Shown here in pieces: positions 12,711 to 24,309 of a stretch of 64,000 bases of DNA (position 1 is its first letter; each line of letters begins with the position of its first letter). The DNA comes from Epiperipatus broadwayi. Lineage: Eukaryota; Onychophora; Udeonychophora; Euonychophora; Peripatidae. Below the pieces are notes generated by a model that had not been told where the DNA came from, ran no database searches, and was given only the letters and a program-made list of their open reading frames with translations. The translations under genes and the position numbers were made by a program. The stretch spans positions 928,001-992,000 of the forward strand of contig JAQFVV010000254.1 of NCBI GenBank assembly GCA_028023455.1. Reading direction: 5' to 3'.

Positions 12711-12925
12711 GATGCACTAAAAAGCAAAAATAAAGTTTTCTTCAACCACAATTTTAGTTGTCCTGTTTAACATTAAATTGTGAAGTGTTAACAAATAATT
12801 AATTCAATTGCTAGTTTTAAAAATAGTAATTAATTAACTTATGGGTGCATATTTTTATTTCAATTTAAATAAAACAATTAAAATTGTAATTGGTGAAAAT
12901 AATTATTTTTTAGTTTTTAATGCAA
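12711..12925. mobile_element. MITE-like repeat family D, copy 1
   Basis: A 215-base noncoding element bounded by inverted ends: GATGCACTAAAAAGCAAAAA on the left and the complement of ATTGCATTAAAAACTAAAAA on the right. Just inside the left end is TTCTTCAACCACAATTTTAG, a segment shared with copies at 18574, 35350 and 56830. Low complexity makes the family assignment tentative. Confidence 0.4.
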
Positions 12926-13892
12926 TATTTACCAAATGAAGTATTTTTATAATACTTATATATATTGTTTTTTTATTTTTAGTGCCATATTAATTTAAAT
13001 TTAAGTTGCACTTTCAATCTAAATTTTGAAGAATAAAATTAGGATGTGGCTTAAATTCACAATGAATATTTTAATATCTTATTTCTACTGATCTTCCATT
13101 CCCAACGATTACATCTTTGCTTTACACTCTACACATGCGCGTAGTATTCTGATCGTAGATAGCAATATAATTATTTGGTAGTTATATATTCACATTTTTT
13201 TACAGTTCCTATTTAAGTAAATAAAATTGTTTATTATGTTTCAATACCTATTACAAAATCATTTTTATATTTTTTTTCAATTTTTCAATTTTAAAATCCT
13301 ACGTTCTTAAATTCAAGGGAAGCTTAATAAATTTGAAGTAATATGGTATATAACATTTTGCCATGGAGTTGTCATAATCATTCATATTCAAATTTAAAAA
13401 ATGAAAATCTAAACAGTATTGATATATTTCTTTTATTTGAAATGAAATTTATGTGCATTAAAATTGTTTACAAAATTTTTTGTATTATGAAGTCAGTGTT
13501 TTAAAAAAACAAGTCTAAGTTAAACAGTCATGAAATTACGATTTAACCTTCAGTTCTTTCTATTCTAAATAACTGTAGATGATTTTTTAGATAATGACTC
13601 TTGAAATTTAATGAAAGTATTTTTAAAACAGTAAAGTACCATCTAGTATTCATCACTGAAAAATTACTGAACGAATATCCACCAATACTATTACCTTGGA
13701 CAACAAGCTGGACAACCCTGAAATATTGTAGTCATTGATTTTTAACATGTGTACAAAATTTGATTTTAAAAAATCCATTGGATATACATTTACAATTAGT
13801 TACAAGATTTGACTCAAATAAATAAACAAATTTCTAATGTAAATAAAAGCATTTAAAAGCAATGTTCTCTTCTATATTGTTAAATAGAGCAT

Positions 13893-13911
13893 TTAAAGAT
13901 GTTATGATAAA
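13893..13911 (+). repeat. Target-site duplication, left, of LINE copy 3
   Basis: TTAAAGATGTTATGATAAA, 19 bases, repeated exactly at 14670-14688 on the other side of the LINE fragment. Confidence 0.9.
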
Positions 13912-14669
13912 TCATAAGCAAAATTCTCAGAATCAATGGCAATTACAGCTTGACCCTCCAGAACAAGATAAACATCTGGGAAGCACACGCACTACTAAAT
14001 CCGGAGCCAATAACAATCCAAATACAATTGGGCCAAACTAATCACAAAATAATGAAAATCTTTAAACATCTTGCAATGGAACCAAAACTGTTGGATCACA
14101 TTATAAAAATAAATCTTGGTGCAATTCCAACAAGCTAGTTCCTACATTTCAGAATATTCATGACAAAAATAGACCCAATATGCCATCTCTGCCAAAGAGG
14201 TGAAGAAACATTTGAACACATAATTTCCCTCTGCCCAGTATATCAGGACATCAGGAGAGCCATCAATGAGGAATGCAGCATTCCTCTCCTAAAGAACCTA
14301 GACCTTAAAAGTTGCTTGCACTCTGGTGACTTTCCAGTCATACACATGGCTATATTTATCTCATATGCCCTATGGATGGCCAGGTGCGATTCCAAATTCA
14401 CAATACCCAGACCAGACCCATTTGAAGTATTTAACATCCAGCTAAAAATCTTGCAGGCAAAGGACTTAATACTGGCCTCAAAATTCTTATTCAACAGCAC
14501 ATGGGGCTATATAGAAGGTTGGCCCCATAAAAATGAGACACCCACTAACTTAGATGACAATCCTTTGATTTGTACACAAAAGAATCCCAATTGAAACTGC
14601 AGACTTCTACCTTTAGCCTTGCATGGCATAAACCAAATGTATATAAGTTACAATAAAATTTATTTTAAA
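13912..14669 (+). mobile_element. LINE copy 3, 5'-truncated insertion flanked by 19-bp TSDs
   Basis: Truncated LINE holding only the ORF2 C-terminus and 3' UTR. The frame at about 13936-14138 (NKINIWEAHALL, then EPKLLDHIIKINLGAIPT) meets a TAG and a shift, and resumes at 14160-14594 with the C-terminal finger: CHLC at the start and H and C in HIISLC. The order and motifs match the C-termini of copies 1 and 2 (e.g. EPKLFDFILKLNLNALPT), but it is a distinct subfamily with a different tail: AATAAAATTTATTTTAAA and no AAT tract. Exact flanking duplications show it arrived by target-primed reverse transcription. Confidence 0.9.
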
Positions 14670-14688
14670 TTAAAGATGTTATGATAAA
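14670..14688 (+). repeat. Target-site duplication, right, of LINE copy 3
   Basis: Exact 19-base repeat of 13893-13911. Confidence 0.9.
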
Positions 14689-14754
14689 CATTAATCAGAG
14701 AATATTCAATCAAAACTTAGCAATTAATTTACAACATATGATATACCATCATCA

Positions 14755-15055
14755 GATTTTCAATTGGATGGACAGTTGAAGAGTTGGAGTGTGGAGTGAA
14801 TTGAAGTCTGTCCATTAAAGTATGAAGATTGGCTATCTTAATGTATATATCTGAGCACTTATTGCATATATGTGTAGAGATGATAATCTGGACCAACTGA
14901 TGATTGCTGGTTTAGCATAAAATACGTCTATTGGTGATTATTTATCTTTTTGACATATATGTGTTCAAGTGTATCAGTGTTATGAGATAGAGTGGAGAGT
15001 GGTGGATCGTGTGAAAGTCTGTGCTTATATACCCTATATATAACATACGATGATT
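14755..15055 (+). mobile_element. Hammerhead-SINE family A, copy 1 (nearly complete, + strand)
   Basis: Repeat of about 300 bases in three parts. First, a 5' body (GAAGAGTTGGAGTGTGGAG, GTCTGTCCATTAAAGTATG) shared with 25510-25600. Second, a hammerhead motif (14885-14939). Third, a 3' module with CTTTTTGACATATATGTGT, a box-A-like GAGATAGAGTGG, and a degraded box-B-like position before CCCTATATA. The layout, ribozyme plus tRNA-like end, is like the schistosome Sm-alpha element in concept. No protein is encoded. Confidence 0.7.
14885..14939 (+). ncRNA. Hammerhead ribozyme motif, degenerate (family A)
   Basis: CTGATGA core, hairpin II (TGCTG, GTT loop, TAGCA) and both strands of stem I (ACCAA with TTGGT, and outer AATC with GATT) are present. 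The GAAA core reads AAAA (G12 lost) and stem III is TACGTCTA, so cleavage is probably lost. Confidence 0.7.
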
Positions 15056-15069
15056 GAAATAACTTGTTA

Positions 15070-15590
15070 AAATTCAAAAAGATCTAATGTATATGTTTAT
15101 GAGTAAATTCCTAAATTAAATCTCGACCTATCACTTTTAGTATTCAAACATCAGAATCACCTGACCAACAAATTAATATTTGTTTATTTTCTAACCATAA
15201 TATATTTTTTTCTGAAAATTAGAAAACCTCTTGACATACCATTTTAACTTTATTTCTCTGAAGATTATAAAATTCTTTTCATTATTTCTTATAAACATTT
15301 TATTTGTAACAACAATTAATTACATTTATATTAGTTAATTTAGTCACAGTTAGTTAATAATAGTTTTTTTAATTGTTTGTATTATTTAGAAAGAGCTTAA
15401 AACTATAAACTTGAATTATGTTTATCAGTGCACTCTAGTGGAAATTTTAAATAATGAGATACTGACAAAAAAATTTGTTTATAGCAGTTAGTTTTATTAT
15501 TAAACTACTACAAGTAATTATGTCAGCTACATCTTTTTTTTTAAAAAAAATATGCATGGACACTTTAATAAGTATATAATTTTAAACTAC
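15070..15590. other. Unassigned A+T-rich sequence
   Basis: No feature recognised. Confidence 0.5.
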
Positions 15591-15596
15591 TAAAAC

Positions 15597-15720
15597 ATCA
15601 CATGATCATCATTTCCTATGTTTACACTAAGTGTTAATACAATATCAAAATCTCCATATAGTAGCATCTATTGATTATTATAGTTTGCACTGGGTAGTAC
15701 TGCTGTATAGAAAGCTTGCT
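15597..15720. mobile_element. Foldback family A, copy 3 (decayed)
   Basis: Starts TCACATGATCATCATTTCC and retains AAATCTCCATATAGTAGCATC, TCTATTGATTATTATAG and TTTGCACTGGGTAGTACTGC. The central part is deleted. Confidence 0.55.
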
Positions 15721-16499
15721 ATTGGTTGTACAGAATTTTACAAGAGTTTCAGAAAACATAAAATAGCACCTGATTGATCTAACATGGGGCTATCATGCAC
15801 ATTACCTTAGATTAAATCTGTATGAAATTTAAAATGTTTTTCAAGACATTAAAATTTTATTATTAAAACTTGCAATTTTTTAAAACCACTTATCAATAAC
15901 AAACTAAACAAGAAATGATATATTGGTTGGTAAATGGATATCAAATAGCAGGAGAGTAAATGTTTTATGATTAAGCTAAGCAGTCAAATAAGCTGTAACA
16001 TAATAATCATAAATCTGATTATAATATAATTAATATTCATTTCTATTTATATTTAAATGGTGAGTCTTTGGGAGATCATGTGATGCCTGAACTTTGAGTG
16101 TATCACATTGCTATTGTGTTAAGTTGAGATCCAAATTATCTTCTATAAATAACATCCTTGGTAAATTAATTGACCTAATTATGATTGTGATCTAATAAGA
16201 ACAGCTTTTTTAGTGTTTGTATATTTTACTGTTTGAAAAAAAAAATTTCAATCTCTTCAATTAAATATCAGAAATATTAGTGGTACCCTCAAGTTTATTC
16301 TGATTTGACATTTTTCTCTATATTTCTCCACCAGATATCTGAAGAAATTTTGCTTCACAGAAAATTTACAAAGAAAATTTACAATAGCTGATGTATATGA
16401 GATTTTCCAATGCCTCAAGATAGTGTTTTTCTGAAGATTTATGATGGTGGTATTTTCATTGTATTTATATAGTGGATTATTTCTACTATTTAATATAAA

Positions 16500-16945
16500 G
16501 TAACATACAACACCAACATTCCACTCTTCTTACATATTAAAGCAAAATATATTTATTTATTCTACAGTTTCAACTGTTCCTAGCAGTCTTCATCAGATCT
16601 TATTATCTACTTTTACTCTCTTCCCTGGATGTCTTTAAAAAATTTTTAACTTTATTTAAATTTTCAAAGTATATTCAACTGTTAATATTAGCACACAGGT
16701 TAGTATATTCAAAACATTTTGAAAGGTATTACTTGTTTTTCTTTTTCAAGTGTTGCTGGCCTGGATAGTGACAGTATTAGAATGTCACTAATTGGGCCAG
16801 CACTACTTGAAGAAGGGAGGAGAATAATATCTCAAAATTTTGTGCTTCTACTAACTTGTGTGTTATTACTAACAGTTGAATGTACTTTGACATTTTAAAT
16901 AAAGTTAAATTTTTCTAAAGACATTCAATACTTTATATTAAATGC
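16500..16945. mobile_element. Foldback element (single copy here), about 300-bp palindromic core
   Basis: The left arm from GATGTCTTTAAAAAATTT (16628) through CAACTGTTAATATTAGCACAC to CAAGTGTTGCTGGCC pairs with the right arm GGGCCAGCACTACTTG through ACACAAGTTAGT-type sequence to TCTAAAGACATTC (16926). The centre is near 16775 and the arms are about 145 bases with mismatches. Further out, TACTATTTAATATAAAGTA (16480-16502) pairs with TACTTTATATTAAATG (16929-16944), so one side carries an extra segment or the other a deletion. Noncoding. Confidence 0.6.
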
Positions 16946-17174
16946 TGGAAATAGTTCAATATATAAATACAACTCAAGATATAGTTTATCCATCTAAGAT
17001 TCAACTGAAATCAAAATCTTTTTTTTTTGGATACTCAGCCAAAAATTTATAATAAAACAAGTATGGCTTGAAAAGGAAATTATGATATTGCAAACAATTT
17101 TTCATATCCAACAAAAAATCAGTTTGAAATGTAGATACTTCTGGATTCTTGTCAACATATTTAGGACAATTCAT

Positions 17175-17352
17175 AGGTGTTTTGATACTCTGTTTTATAA
17201 ATGAAATTTATCACCCATTGATCTATGCAAATGTAGGCAAACAAACTATGAATCAGATAGTTAATGACTGTTGGATTTATGGTTTACTATAGAAGAATTG
17301 GATTTAATAAAGCCACTGATGATTCTGTCTTCTGGTTGAAATCTCTATAGTT
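17175..17352 (+). pseudogene. LINE reverse-transcriptase C-terminal remnant (QTM-HIVNDC type)
   Basis: Decayed protein remnant in two frames: ...GKQTMNQIVNDCWIYG near 17237-17285, then after a shift GFNKATDDSVFWLKSL to 17350. The pair 'QTM-x-x-IVNDC' followed by 'A-x-D-D-(S/A)-(V/I)-x-WL' is a recognisable C-terminal zinc-binding region of several invertebrate LINE polyproteins. The Cys pair that would precede QTM is not preserved. Recognition is by motif memory only. Confidence 0.45.
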
Positions 17353-17399
17353 AAGTTGTCAAATGATGTACTAAATTTGATAATGCATCTTCACAATTA

Positions 17400-18560
17400 A
17401 TGAGGAAGATGTTGGATATATTCTGGAACTGGATCAATATTTTTTCTTGCTATCTTATGGAGATTAGATGATTCTGTGGTTGAGTGGATGGCTGGCAAGT
17501 AAGTATTAGAGGTTCATTTCACAATAAAAAATCTTATTCTAAATATCTGAGGTAAAAAATCTACACCATAATAAGGATACAAAATTTAGCTTGTACAAAT
17601 TTTTTTCAAGTTGGAATAATCTCAAAACAGTAATTAGCCAATAAAAAGGAAATTATATTTATGATCAGTAGATCAACTGTTATTGATTAACTTTGGACAG
17701 GTTCAAAATCAAAATAAATTGGGCATGTACATTAAGAGGTAAATACTTTATTGTGTCATATTCCAATAGTTTGTTTACCACTACAATAAAAAGCCATTTT
17801 GAAAAAATGATACAAAACATATAAAATAATGTATTGATGCAAAACTGTATCTACTAATTGAAAAATTAGTTGTTTGGTAGCTTCTAATGATATTTAAACC
17901 CCAGCAGTTGATAGGCTTTGCTTTGATCCAGAAATCTTCAACTTTTAAGGGATTTTCTTTATTACTGCACCAAGATGCAACTGCATGATTCCAAATACAG
18001 ATTTTCAAAAATATGCTTATTTGCATTAATAATCATGTTATATCACATGTTCGCAAGAATTCTGTAAATATATGCTTGAATTATTTATTTACATTCAAAT
18101 AGGATCTTTGTTAAGAAAGAATCTTATATCAGTTAATATTTAAATATGATTTGTATTTTTTTTACTTCCAGGATTAGTAAAAAAAAATTTATGATAGCTC
18201 TTTCTTTTTTAAAGTAATAGTAAACTGAAAGATTCAAGAATTAAAGACACTAGACAAAAGTTTAACCTATAAAAATGGCTTTTCAGATTATATAATTTGC
18301 TTAATGTCCAAGGATAAAATACCATTAAATGAACACTACATGAGCTCAATTTATTGACAATTTTACATAACTATGCTACTGATAATGAATGAGAATTTTC
18401 AAGGTTTCTTAGACATATTGATGTTTATACCAATCCACTTTTCAAATTGCAGTGAAAAATGGTACACAGATTAATAGAAATTTATCTAGAATATTTACAG
18501 CTAATGTAATGGAATAAAATAAAATACATAAAAATATTTTATAAAAAACAGTTTGAATTA
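17400..18560. other. Unassigned A+T-rich sequence
   Basis: No supported gene or repeat. The open frame near 17781-18026 on the minus strand has no recognisable domain. Confidence 0.45.
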
Positions 18561-18573
18561 AATTTATGAAGGA

Positions 18574-18628
18574 TGATGCATTAAAAAACAAAAAATAGTT
18601 TCTTCAACCAAAATTTTGTTTTCAATCC
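18574..18628 (+). repeat. MITE-like family D, single end
   Basis: GATGCATTAAAAAACAAAAA followed by TTCTTCAACCAAAATTTTG, matching the left end and inner box of family D at 12711. Confidence 0.35.
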
Positions 18629-18657
18629 ATAAATAGTTATTTACTTAAATAAAAGCA

Positions 18658-18663
<6 letters not shown>

Positions 18664-18699
<36 letters not shown>

Positions 18700-18710
18700 A
18701 AATGGAAGAT

Positions 18711-18746
<36 letters not shown>
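18664..18746. repeat. Two (TA)n tracts
   Basis: Two alternating TA runs of about 30 bases each, separated by TTTAAAATGGAAGATACTACA. Confidence 0.95.
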
Positions 18747-18748
<2 letters not shown>

Positions 18749-18749
18749 A

Positions 18750-20340
18750 GTGATTGCAAAGCAAGATACATAATTGACTACAAGAGTAGTTAAGTGGTGG
18801 TTATCTTTGGATAACAATTTTAATAAAAACAGTATTAAAAAAATAAGCAAATATGTTAGAAAAAAGTCAAGATTTATTTTTGTTTACAAATTTAAATTTA
18901 CTCATGTCATCTCTAAGATTAAAATTCAAGGTTCAAAAATCAATTATTCAAACTTTGAAATCAGATATGAATTTTGTAAAAAAATTAATTTTGTTTTGTT
19001 AAATTTCAAATGTATAAAATGAATTTTTATATTGGAATGAATATTTTTGTTGTAATTAATAATATTAGTTAAAAAAGAATATGATTAGAAAAATAATAGA
19101 ATATAATTTATTTATTTTAATCAATGTTGATTTAAATAAAAGGTGATCTTAAATTTTTATTGAAAGCTAGCATTCTTGTTAGCATTTTCAGCCTATCCTT
19201 GTTTTATAATCATCATTAGTGGCTGATAAAAACTATAAGTTTATTTTTATTAGCAACTAAGTTATGAATAAAGATGAATATTATAAAATGGATATTACAG
19301 TTCATGGTGCCAATTAGCCTGGATTAATTATTTATCTTCAGCCTGATATGTGATCAAACTTGAACTGCCATTTCTGAGTTCTGCTACAATTATAGTATAA
19401 ATTTATGTTTGCAAAATGATTGTGAATGTTAACTGAAAAATTTTTCTTACAGTATATTTATTTTGGAGAAGTGAAGAAATATGATTTAAGGAAATATGAT
19501 ATAAATAAATTAAAAGATGAAGTATCTATAGGAATTAAAAAGAATTGTTTCTACATTTTCAACCATGATATACAGCATCTTCAATGCTGAAAGACTCAAT
19601 AATAAAAGGCAAACAAAGAAAAAAATGTTAAGTTTAATGTAAAAGGAATTTTAACCTGAAGACATTGGTAAAACTTTAAGTGTTTAAAGGGATGATCATT
19701 TGAAGAATGGTAATGTTTAAATACTTATTATTTAATAATGTAATACAATGATGTTTTAAATATTTTATATATCTTATTGTATAATAAATATTTTTTGTTA
19801 GTTACTAATCTGATCTTCTGTTTCTCTTAAGTTCTACCATTTAAATTATAAATTAAACGTAGAAAAGCTAAGAAGATAATAGTTCATATTCTACTGAATT
19901 AGTTATGGTAGCATTTTAAAAAGACTAATGGTGTTGTATATTCTTCTATGAATATCCCAACTTGGGATGGCACTCTGGTTTTTAACCTAATATAAATTTA
20001 AATCCAAAAAGAATCTAATTTCCATTCAGTCATTTAGGAGTAATTAATGATATGGAAAGGTGACATAATTTGTAATATTTTTATTATTATAGCTATGTTG
20101 ACCATTAGTATGATTTATGATTAAATTAAATTATATTTTACTCCTATCTTGTTTCATTTCTGTTATTTGGATTTGAGTGTGAAATCTCAAAGATTATTTT
20201 AATTAGTAAGCACTAACTTTTCATAACTTTATGATTATTATAATTTGTGCTAAATTAACTTTGATGATAGTGTAATTTCTAAATAAATTTTATATTATTA
20301 TAAAAACAATTATTCATTGTTAATTTAATTTTTTAATTCA
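18750..20340. other. Unassigned A+T-rich sequence
   Basis: No feature recognised. The 82-codon frame at 18774-19022 is Lys/Phe/Ile-rich, as expected of random AT-rich DNA. Confidence 0.45.
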
Positions 20341-20366
20341 TCTTAGAGACATACAAATAAGATTTT

Positions 20367-20412
20367 CTTACAGATCTAAGCCGAGATCCCATATATTTTA
20401 GTCTGACATTGA
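20367..20412 (+). repeat. Dispersed 45-bp repeat, copy 1
   Basis: TTACAGATCTAAGC followed by CATATATTTTAGTCTG and CATT(G/A)AA. It recurs at 21855-21900 with few changes. The leading pyrimidine-AG looks like a splice acceptor, but no open exon follows. Origin unknown. Confidence 0.5.
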
Positions 20413-20677
20413 AGTGCTCATCAACATTAGCCACAAATATACAGTAAGAAGCAGTGAACTAATTGTCATGCACAGGATTTCTACTACAGTGTACAAATGT
20501 CAAAATAAATACACATAATCATCACAAATATTATTACTCAACATAAAGAAGGAATGCACATCTGCAAGTTTGTATGTAATAATAACACTACAAATGCACA
20601 GGACTAAACAATGTACATGTAATAAAACTTCAAAGTTGAATATTGTAACATCTACACACTTATTAATAATAATAATT

Positions 20678-21020
20678 TTAAAACAGACAAAACTCTCCAT
20701 ATAGTAGTGTCACTCAATGCAAGCCAGAATAATCAATGGATGCCAGAAGGCTTGTGCATAAAACCCTATTTAGTGCCTACTCATCCAACATCCCTGGGAA
20801 TGTTGAATGAGTAGGCACTAGATAGGGATTTGATGTACAATTTCTTCTGGCAAAGTCTAAAGATATTGGATGAGTATGCACTAGATAGGGATTTTATGCA
20901 CAAGCCTTCTGGCATCCATTGATTACTCTGGCTTGCACTGAGTGGCACTACTGTATGGAGATTTTTGCCTGCTTTAATAACAGTTATGAACAAGCATAAG
21001 AAATGGTGATCATGTAATAT
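20678..21020. mobile_element. Foldback family A, copy 4 (complete, no central loop module)
   Basis: Left arm ACAAAACTCTCCATATAGTAG, AATCAATGGATGCCAGAAGG, CCTACTCATCCAACATCCC. The right half carries two successive inverted copies of the 'GATGAGTATGCACTAGATAGG' block and ends GGTGATCATGTAA. The arms are well preserved, so this is one of the younger copies. No coding capacity. Confidence 0.75.
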
Positions 21021-21029
21021 TAATTTTCA

Positions 21030-21850
21030 TGCACATCTCAAACTCCACATCTTTATAAATAAACAACATATAAATCTATAAATTTAAATTGATTAAGTAA
21101 TATTATTACTTGTAAGAACGTTATAATAAGTTATTACAAATATTTAACATTCATTCATTTAACACATAAAAAATCTAAATAATCATCCAAATTAATACAT
21201 TCTCATTGTCCAACAATATCAAATAATTTATTCAATATTGCTTTAAATTCATCTATAAAAATAAAATCTATAACAGTTTTTACAAAATTGATTGCATATA
21301 TTTCTTTAAGGCTCTAATAAATTATTGTTTTGGATAGTAAAGAATTTACTCTTACAATTATTAATAATAAATAAACTGACATGAAAGTTTTGTTATTATC
21401 TAAACAGTAGGTAAACTTAATACATTTAAATCACATATATATACTACTTATAAAGCACTTTAAAATAGATCAGTAATAATAAATAACTTAAATGTGATAT
21501 TTTGGCATCCAAACATTATTAAGTTTAGGACAGTTTATATTATTGTTTATACAGATTACTGTATCAGAATTTACACACAGTAGACTTTTATAAAAAGTTT
21601 AATTTTAATTCAAACAATATTTTAGTTATTAATAGAAATATTCCTGTATTATTTACCTTAAAGCTCTAATATTTCCTGTTTGTTGACTGTGAATGCTTTT
21701 AATCCTCATTGAAATATGTGAATGATATTTAAAACATTTACTGCTAATCAATATGCATATATTTTCATTAGCATATCTATTAAATTGATGTAGAGGATAA
21801 GAATTCCTGGTATTTTATTCTAATTCATGTTGGAAACATTCAAATATATT
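21030..21850. other. Unassigned A+T-rich sequence
   Basis: No feature recognised. Confidence 0.45.
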
Positions 21851-21854
21851 TTAT

Positions 21855-21900
21855 TTACAGATCTAAGCAGGGTTCCCGTATATTTTAGTCTGCCATTAAA
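21855..21900 (+). repeat. Dispersed 45-bp repeat, copy 2
   Basis: TTACAGATCTAAGCAGGG then GTATATTTTAGTCTGCCATT, matching 20367-20412. Confidence 0.5.
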
Positions 21901-22299
21901 ATAAGACAATTTAGAATATTTTATTTGTAGCCATTTTACTTACCAAATTGCAGATGGACATTATATTTTAATTTTCAAACACACACACACACTATTCAAT
22001 TCTCAAGCATGGTTTTCTAAGTTATTTATTTTTGAAACTAATAAGTGTGCATATCAAATTACCAAACTTTTTGTTGTGTTTAGATTGGATTATATGTGTG
22101 ATTTAACAATTACAGACTCAAATAAGTACAAATGCATGTAAATACATTTTAAATATTACATTTATTACTGTATATAAAAACAAATATATTTTGCAATGGC
22201 TAAGTGAGATATGACACTTTTATTCATTGCTTTATAAAATTAAAATATTAATTGACATTATTATTATCATTATCAATAATATAAATTACTCTAAATTTT

Positions 22300-23330
22300 A
22301 GCTAACTTTTCTTATTTGTAAAATTCTCTCTAAATTTAATTTCCTTCCTATGTTCAGCGTAACCAACAACAAAATTCCTCTTCTAAATTCACTGATTAAT
22401 TTATTTTTATACTCACCAACATAATGTTCTATATCATTTTCACTAACACTTTTGTCTATAATGTATCCTAATTCACCATCATCCCTAATGTCTATATCAT
22501 ATTTGATCTTTTGCTTATCAAACTATTTTTCATTTATACCTAAGTCCAAGTAATCATCTATCACAAAGATTTTTATTCTATTTTTCTCTGTAATCTCAAT
22601 ATCAATATTTATCATTATCCATGAATTGTCCCTTCATTCTATTTTCATGACTATCACCAACATCATTATCTACTTTATTTTCATATTGGCAAATTTTATT
22701 TTCTTCCTTATACTCTATACCAAAATTTTCTTCAACGATAATTGCTAACAATTTATAAATATTCTTATATAATGTACTTTGGCTATTATTTGCAGTATTA
22801 TTGATATCATCTACCTCAACATTTATTTTTACATCAAGCTTATTTTATATCATTCTGAATCTTGTCTAAATTTTTACTTACTATAACTTCTTCCAATGTT
22901 TTCCTTTAACTTCTTGATCTTTATCCTTACTATTCACTTCACATTTGTTTTCATCTAAAAGATGAAGCATAATTTCAAATTTTGTCTGCTATACTAGTAT
23001 TTATTTTCCTGATTATGTTTGTCTCTTTTATAAGCTCTTTTCTAAATAATTTTTAACTTTTAAAATATTCTTATATCGTCTTTCCCCTTGAATCAATTTT
23101 CCATTTTTTATTTCTTTTCTTTTAACTTTCTATCATTTTCTCATTTATTTACTTAAATTTTTGACTCATGTCTATACTATTTTTTAAATTTTTGATTCTA
23201 ACTTTTGCAATAAAAGTTGCATCATCCCTTCCATAGATAAGGTAAATTTTGTTTCTTTCATTACCATACATGGTTTTCTTAAATATCATTTCGGCACTTT
23301 CTTCCTCAAGTAAATAATTTTCTTCCCTAG
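22300..23330 (-). pseudogene. Possible LINE N-terminal region and endonuclease start, heavily decayed
   Basis: On the minus strand, stitched frames give a Lys/Asp/Glu/Asn-rich stretch (e.g. NNTANNSQSTLYKNIYKL near 22760-22810) leading at the 3' side to SEFRRGILLLVTLNIGRKL (about 22330-22390). 'R-R-G-x-x-x-x-V-T-L-N-(I/V)' resembles the first strand of a LINE endonuclease. The frames are full of stops, and the match rests on one short motif plus composition. It could be chance. Confidence 0.3.
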
Positions 23331-23439
23331 ATTTATACTTTTTTGTTCCACATGATCAAAGGTTTGGACACTTAACAGAAGAGCAATGCAGAGATGTTAG
23401 CCCACTCAATTGCAAGTTAAAAGTAACAAGAAGAAATCA

Positions 23440-23755
23440 AAAATAAAATTTGTTGGTGAGAAAACAAACAAGTATCACTGACCTCATTGAAAGAATTAAG
23501 AGGCTAAAGTAGAATTGGATGGGACATAACAATACAAGAGATGATAATAGATGATCAGATGGAATTTTAAACTGTATTCCAAGAGTTTTAAAAGTCCTAA
23601 AATGAGACCATATGTGATATGGATGGATGAAATAAGAAAGTGTGCTGGAATGATGTGGAAAAGTGAGGCTAGAAATCAGAGAAGATGGATTGAACTTGAA
23701 GAGACCTTCATCCAAGTGGATTGATAAGGGTTGAAAATTATGATGATGATATATA
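23440..23755 (+). pseudogene. LINE polyprotein 3' end (RP..W.DEI / LEE.FIQ type)
   Basis: Frames on the plus strand give TDLIERIKRLK-x-NWMGH, DDNR-x-SDGIL, RPYVIWMDEIRKCAGMMW and RNQRRWIELEETFIQVD, then a stop, then a tail ending TTATGATGATGAT. The order 'R-x-K-x-x-W-x-GH ... RP-x-x-x-W-x-DE(I) ... G-x-x-W ... R-x-x-W-x-x-LEE-x-F' is the well-known C-terminus of many animal endonuclease-reverse transcriptases, and ATG-repeat tails are common for them. Stops and shifts make it a fossil. Confidence 0.7.
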
Positions 23756-23959
23756 TTTATTTTATCATCAGATTTTGATATTTGTTATTGTCTATTCCTG
23801 TTTTATTTTTAAAAAAAAACAAAAAAACAACAACCCATTATTATTTTTACAGTTAGATTTGACTTGTGTTGCAGTGATGACCAGTTCCCTTTCCATATTT
23901 CTTCCAAGAACCATTTCCAAATCAGTGTATGTGTCATATGGCTACACAGCTTAATATCA

Positions 23960-24240
23960 TTGACCACATACATTTTAAAATATCTTGCATGTCTTGATCA
24001 CAGACTATAGCATAAAATGTGTTAAGCCAATTACTTGGACACATTCTTGTGGGTCATGGCTTCAATAACATACAAAGTTTGAATCACTTTAAGCATTTCA
24101 TACAAATTTTGCCAATTTACATCAAAATGTAATATTAGTGTGTTGCTCCATATGGGATAAGGCATGAAATACACTTTCACATTTCATGTCATGACTCATG
24201 CTCCAGACGTATTACTTTACATTTTTTGAGGTGAAAAGCT
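23960..24240 (+). repeat. Diverged dispersed repeat, copy 1 (partner at 45120)
   Basis: Shares ordered blocks with 45125-45365: GCAT(A/G)AAATGTGTT, CATTCTTGTG, TGTTGC/TTTC-CAT-GGGT/A, and GGCATGAAATACACT / GGCATAAAATACAGT. Noncoding; class unknown. Confidence 0.35.
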
Positions 24241-24309
24241 AAATTGCACCATTGCGTAACACATGCATTGATTCAGAGATAACAGTAAAGGTATTTTGGA
24301 AAGATCCAC

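Noticed and set aside
23347-23400. RFGHLTEEQC segment resembling the second half of a CCHC knuckle
   Set aside because: The first Cys pair is absent and flanking frames are closed; too short to call.
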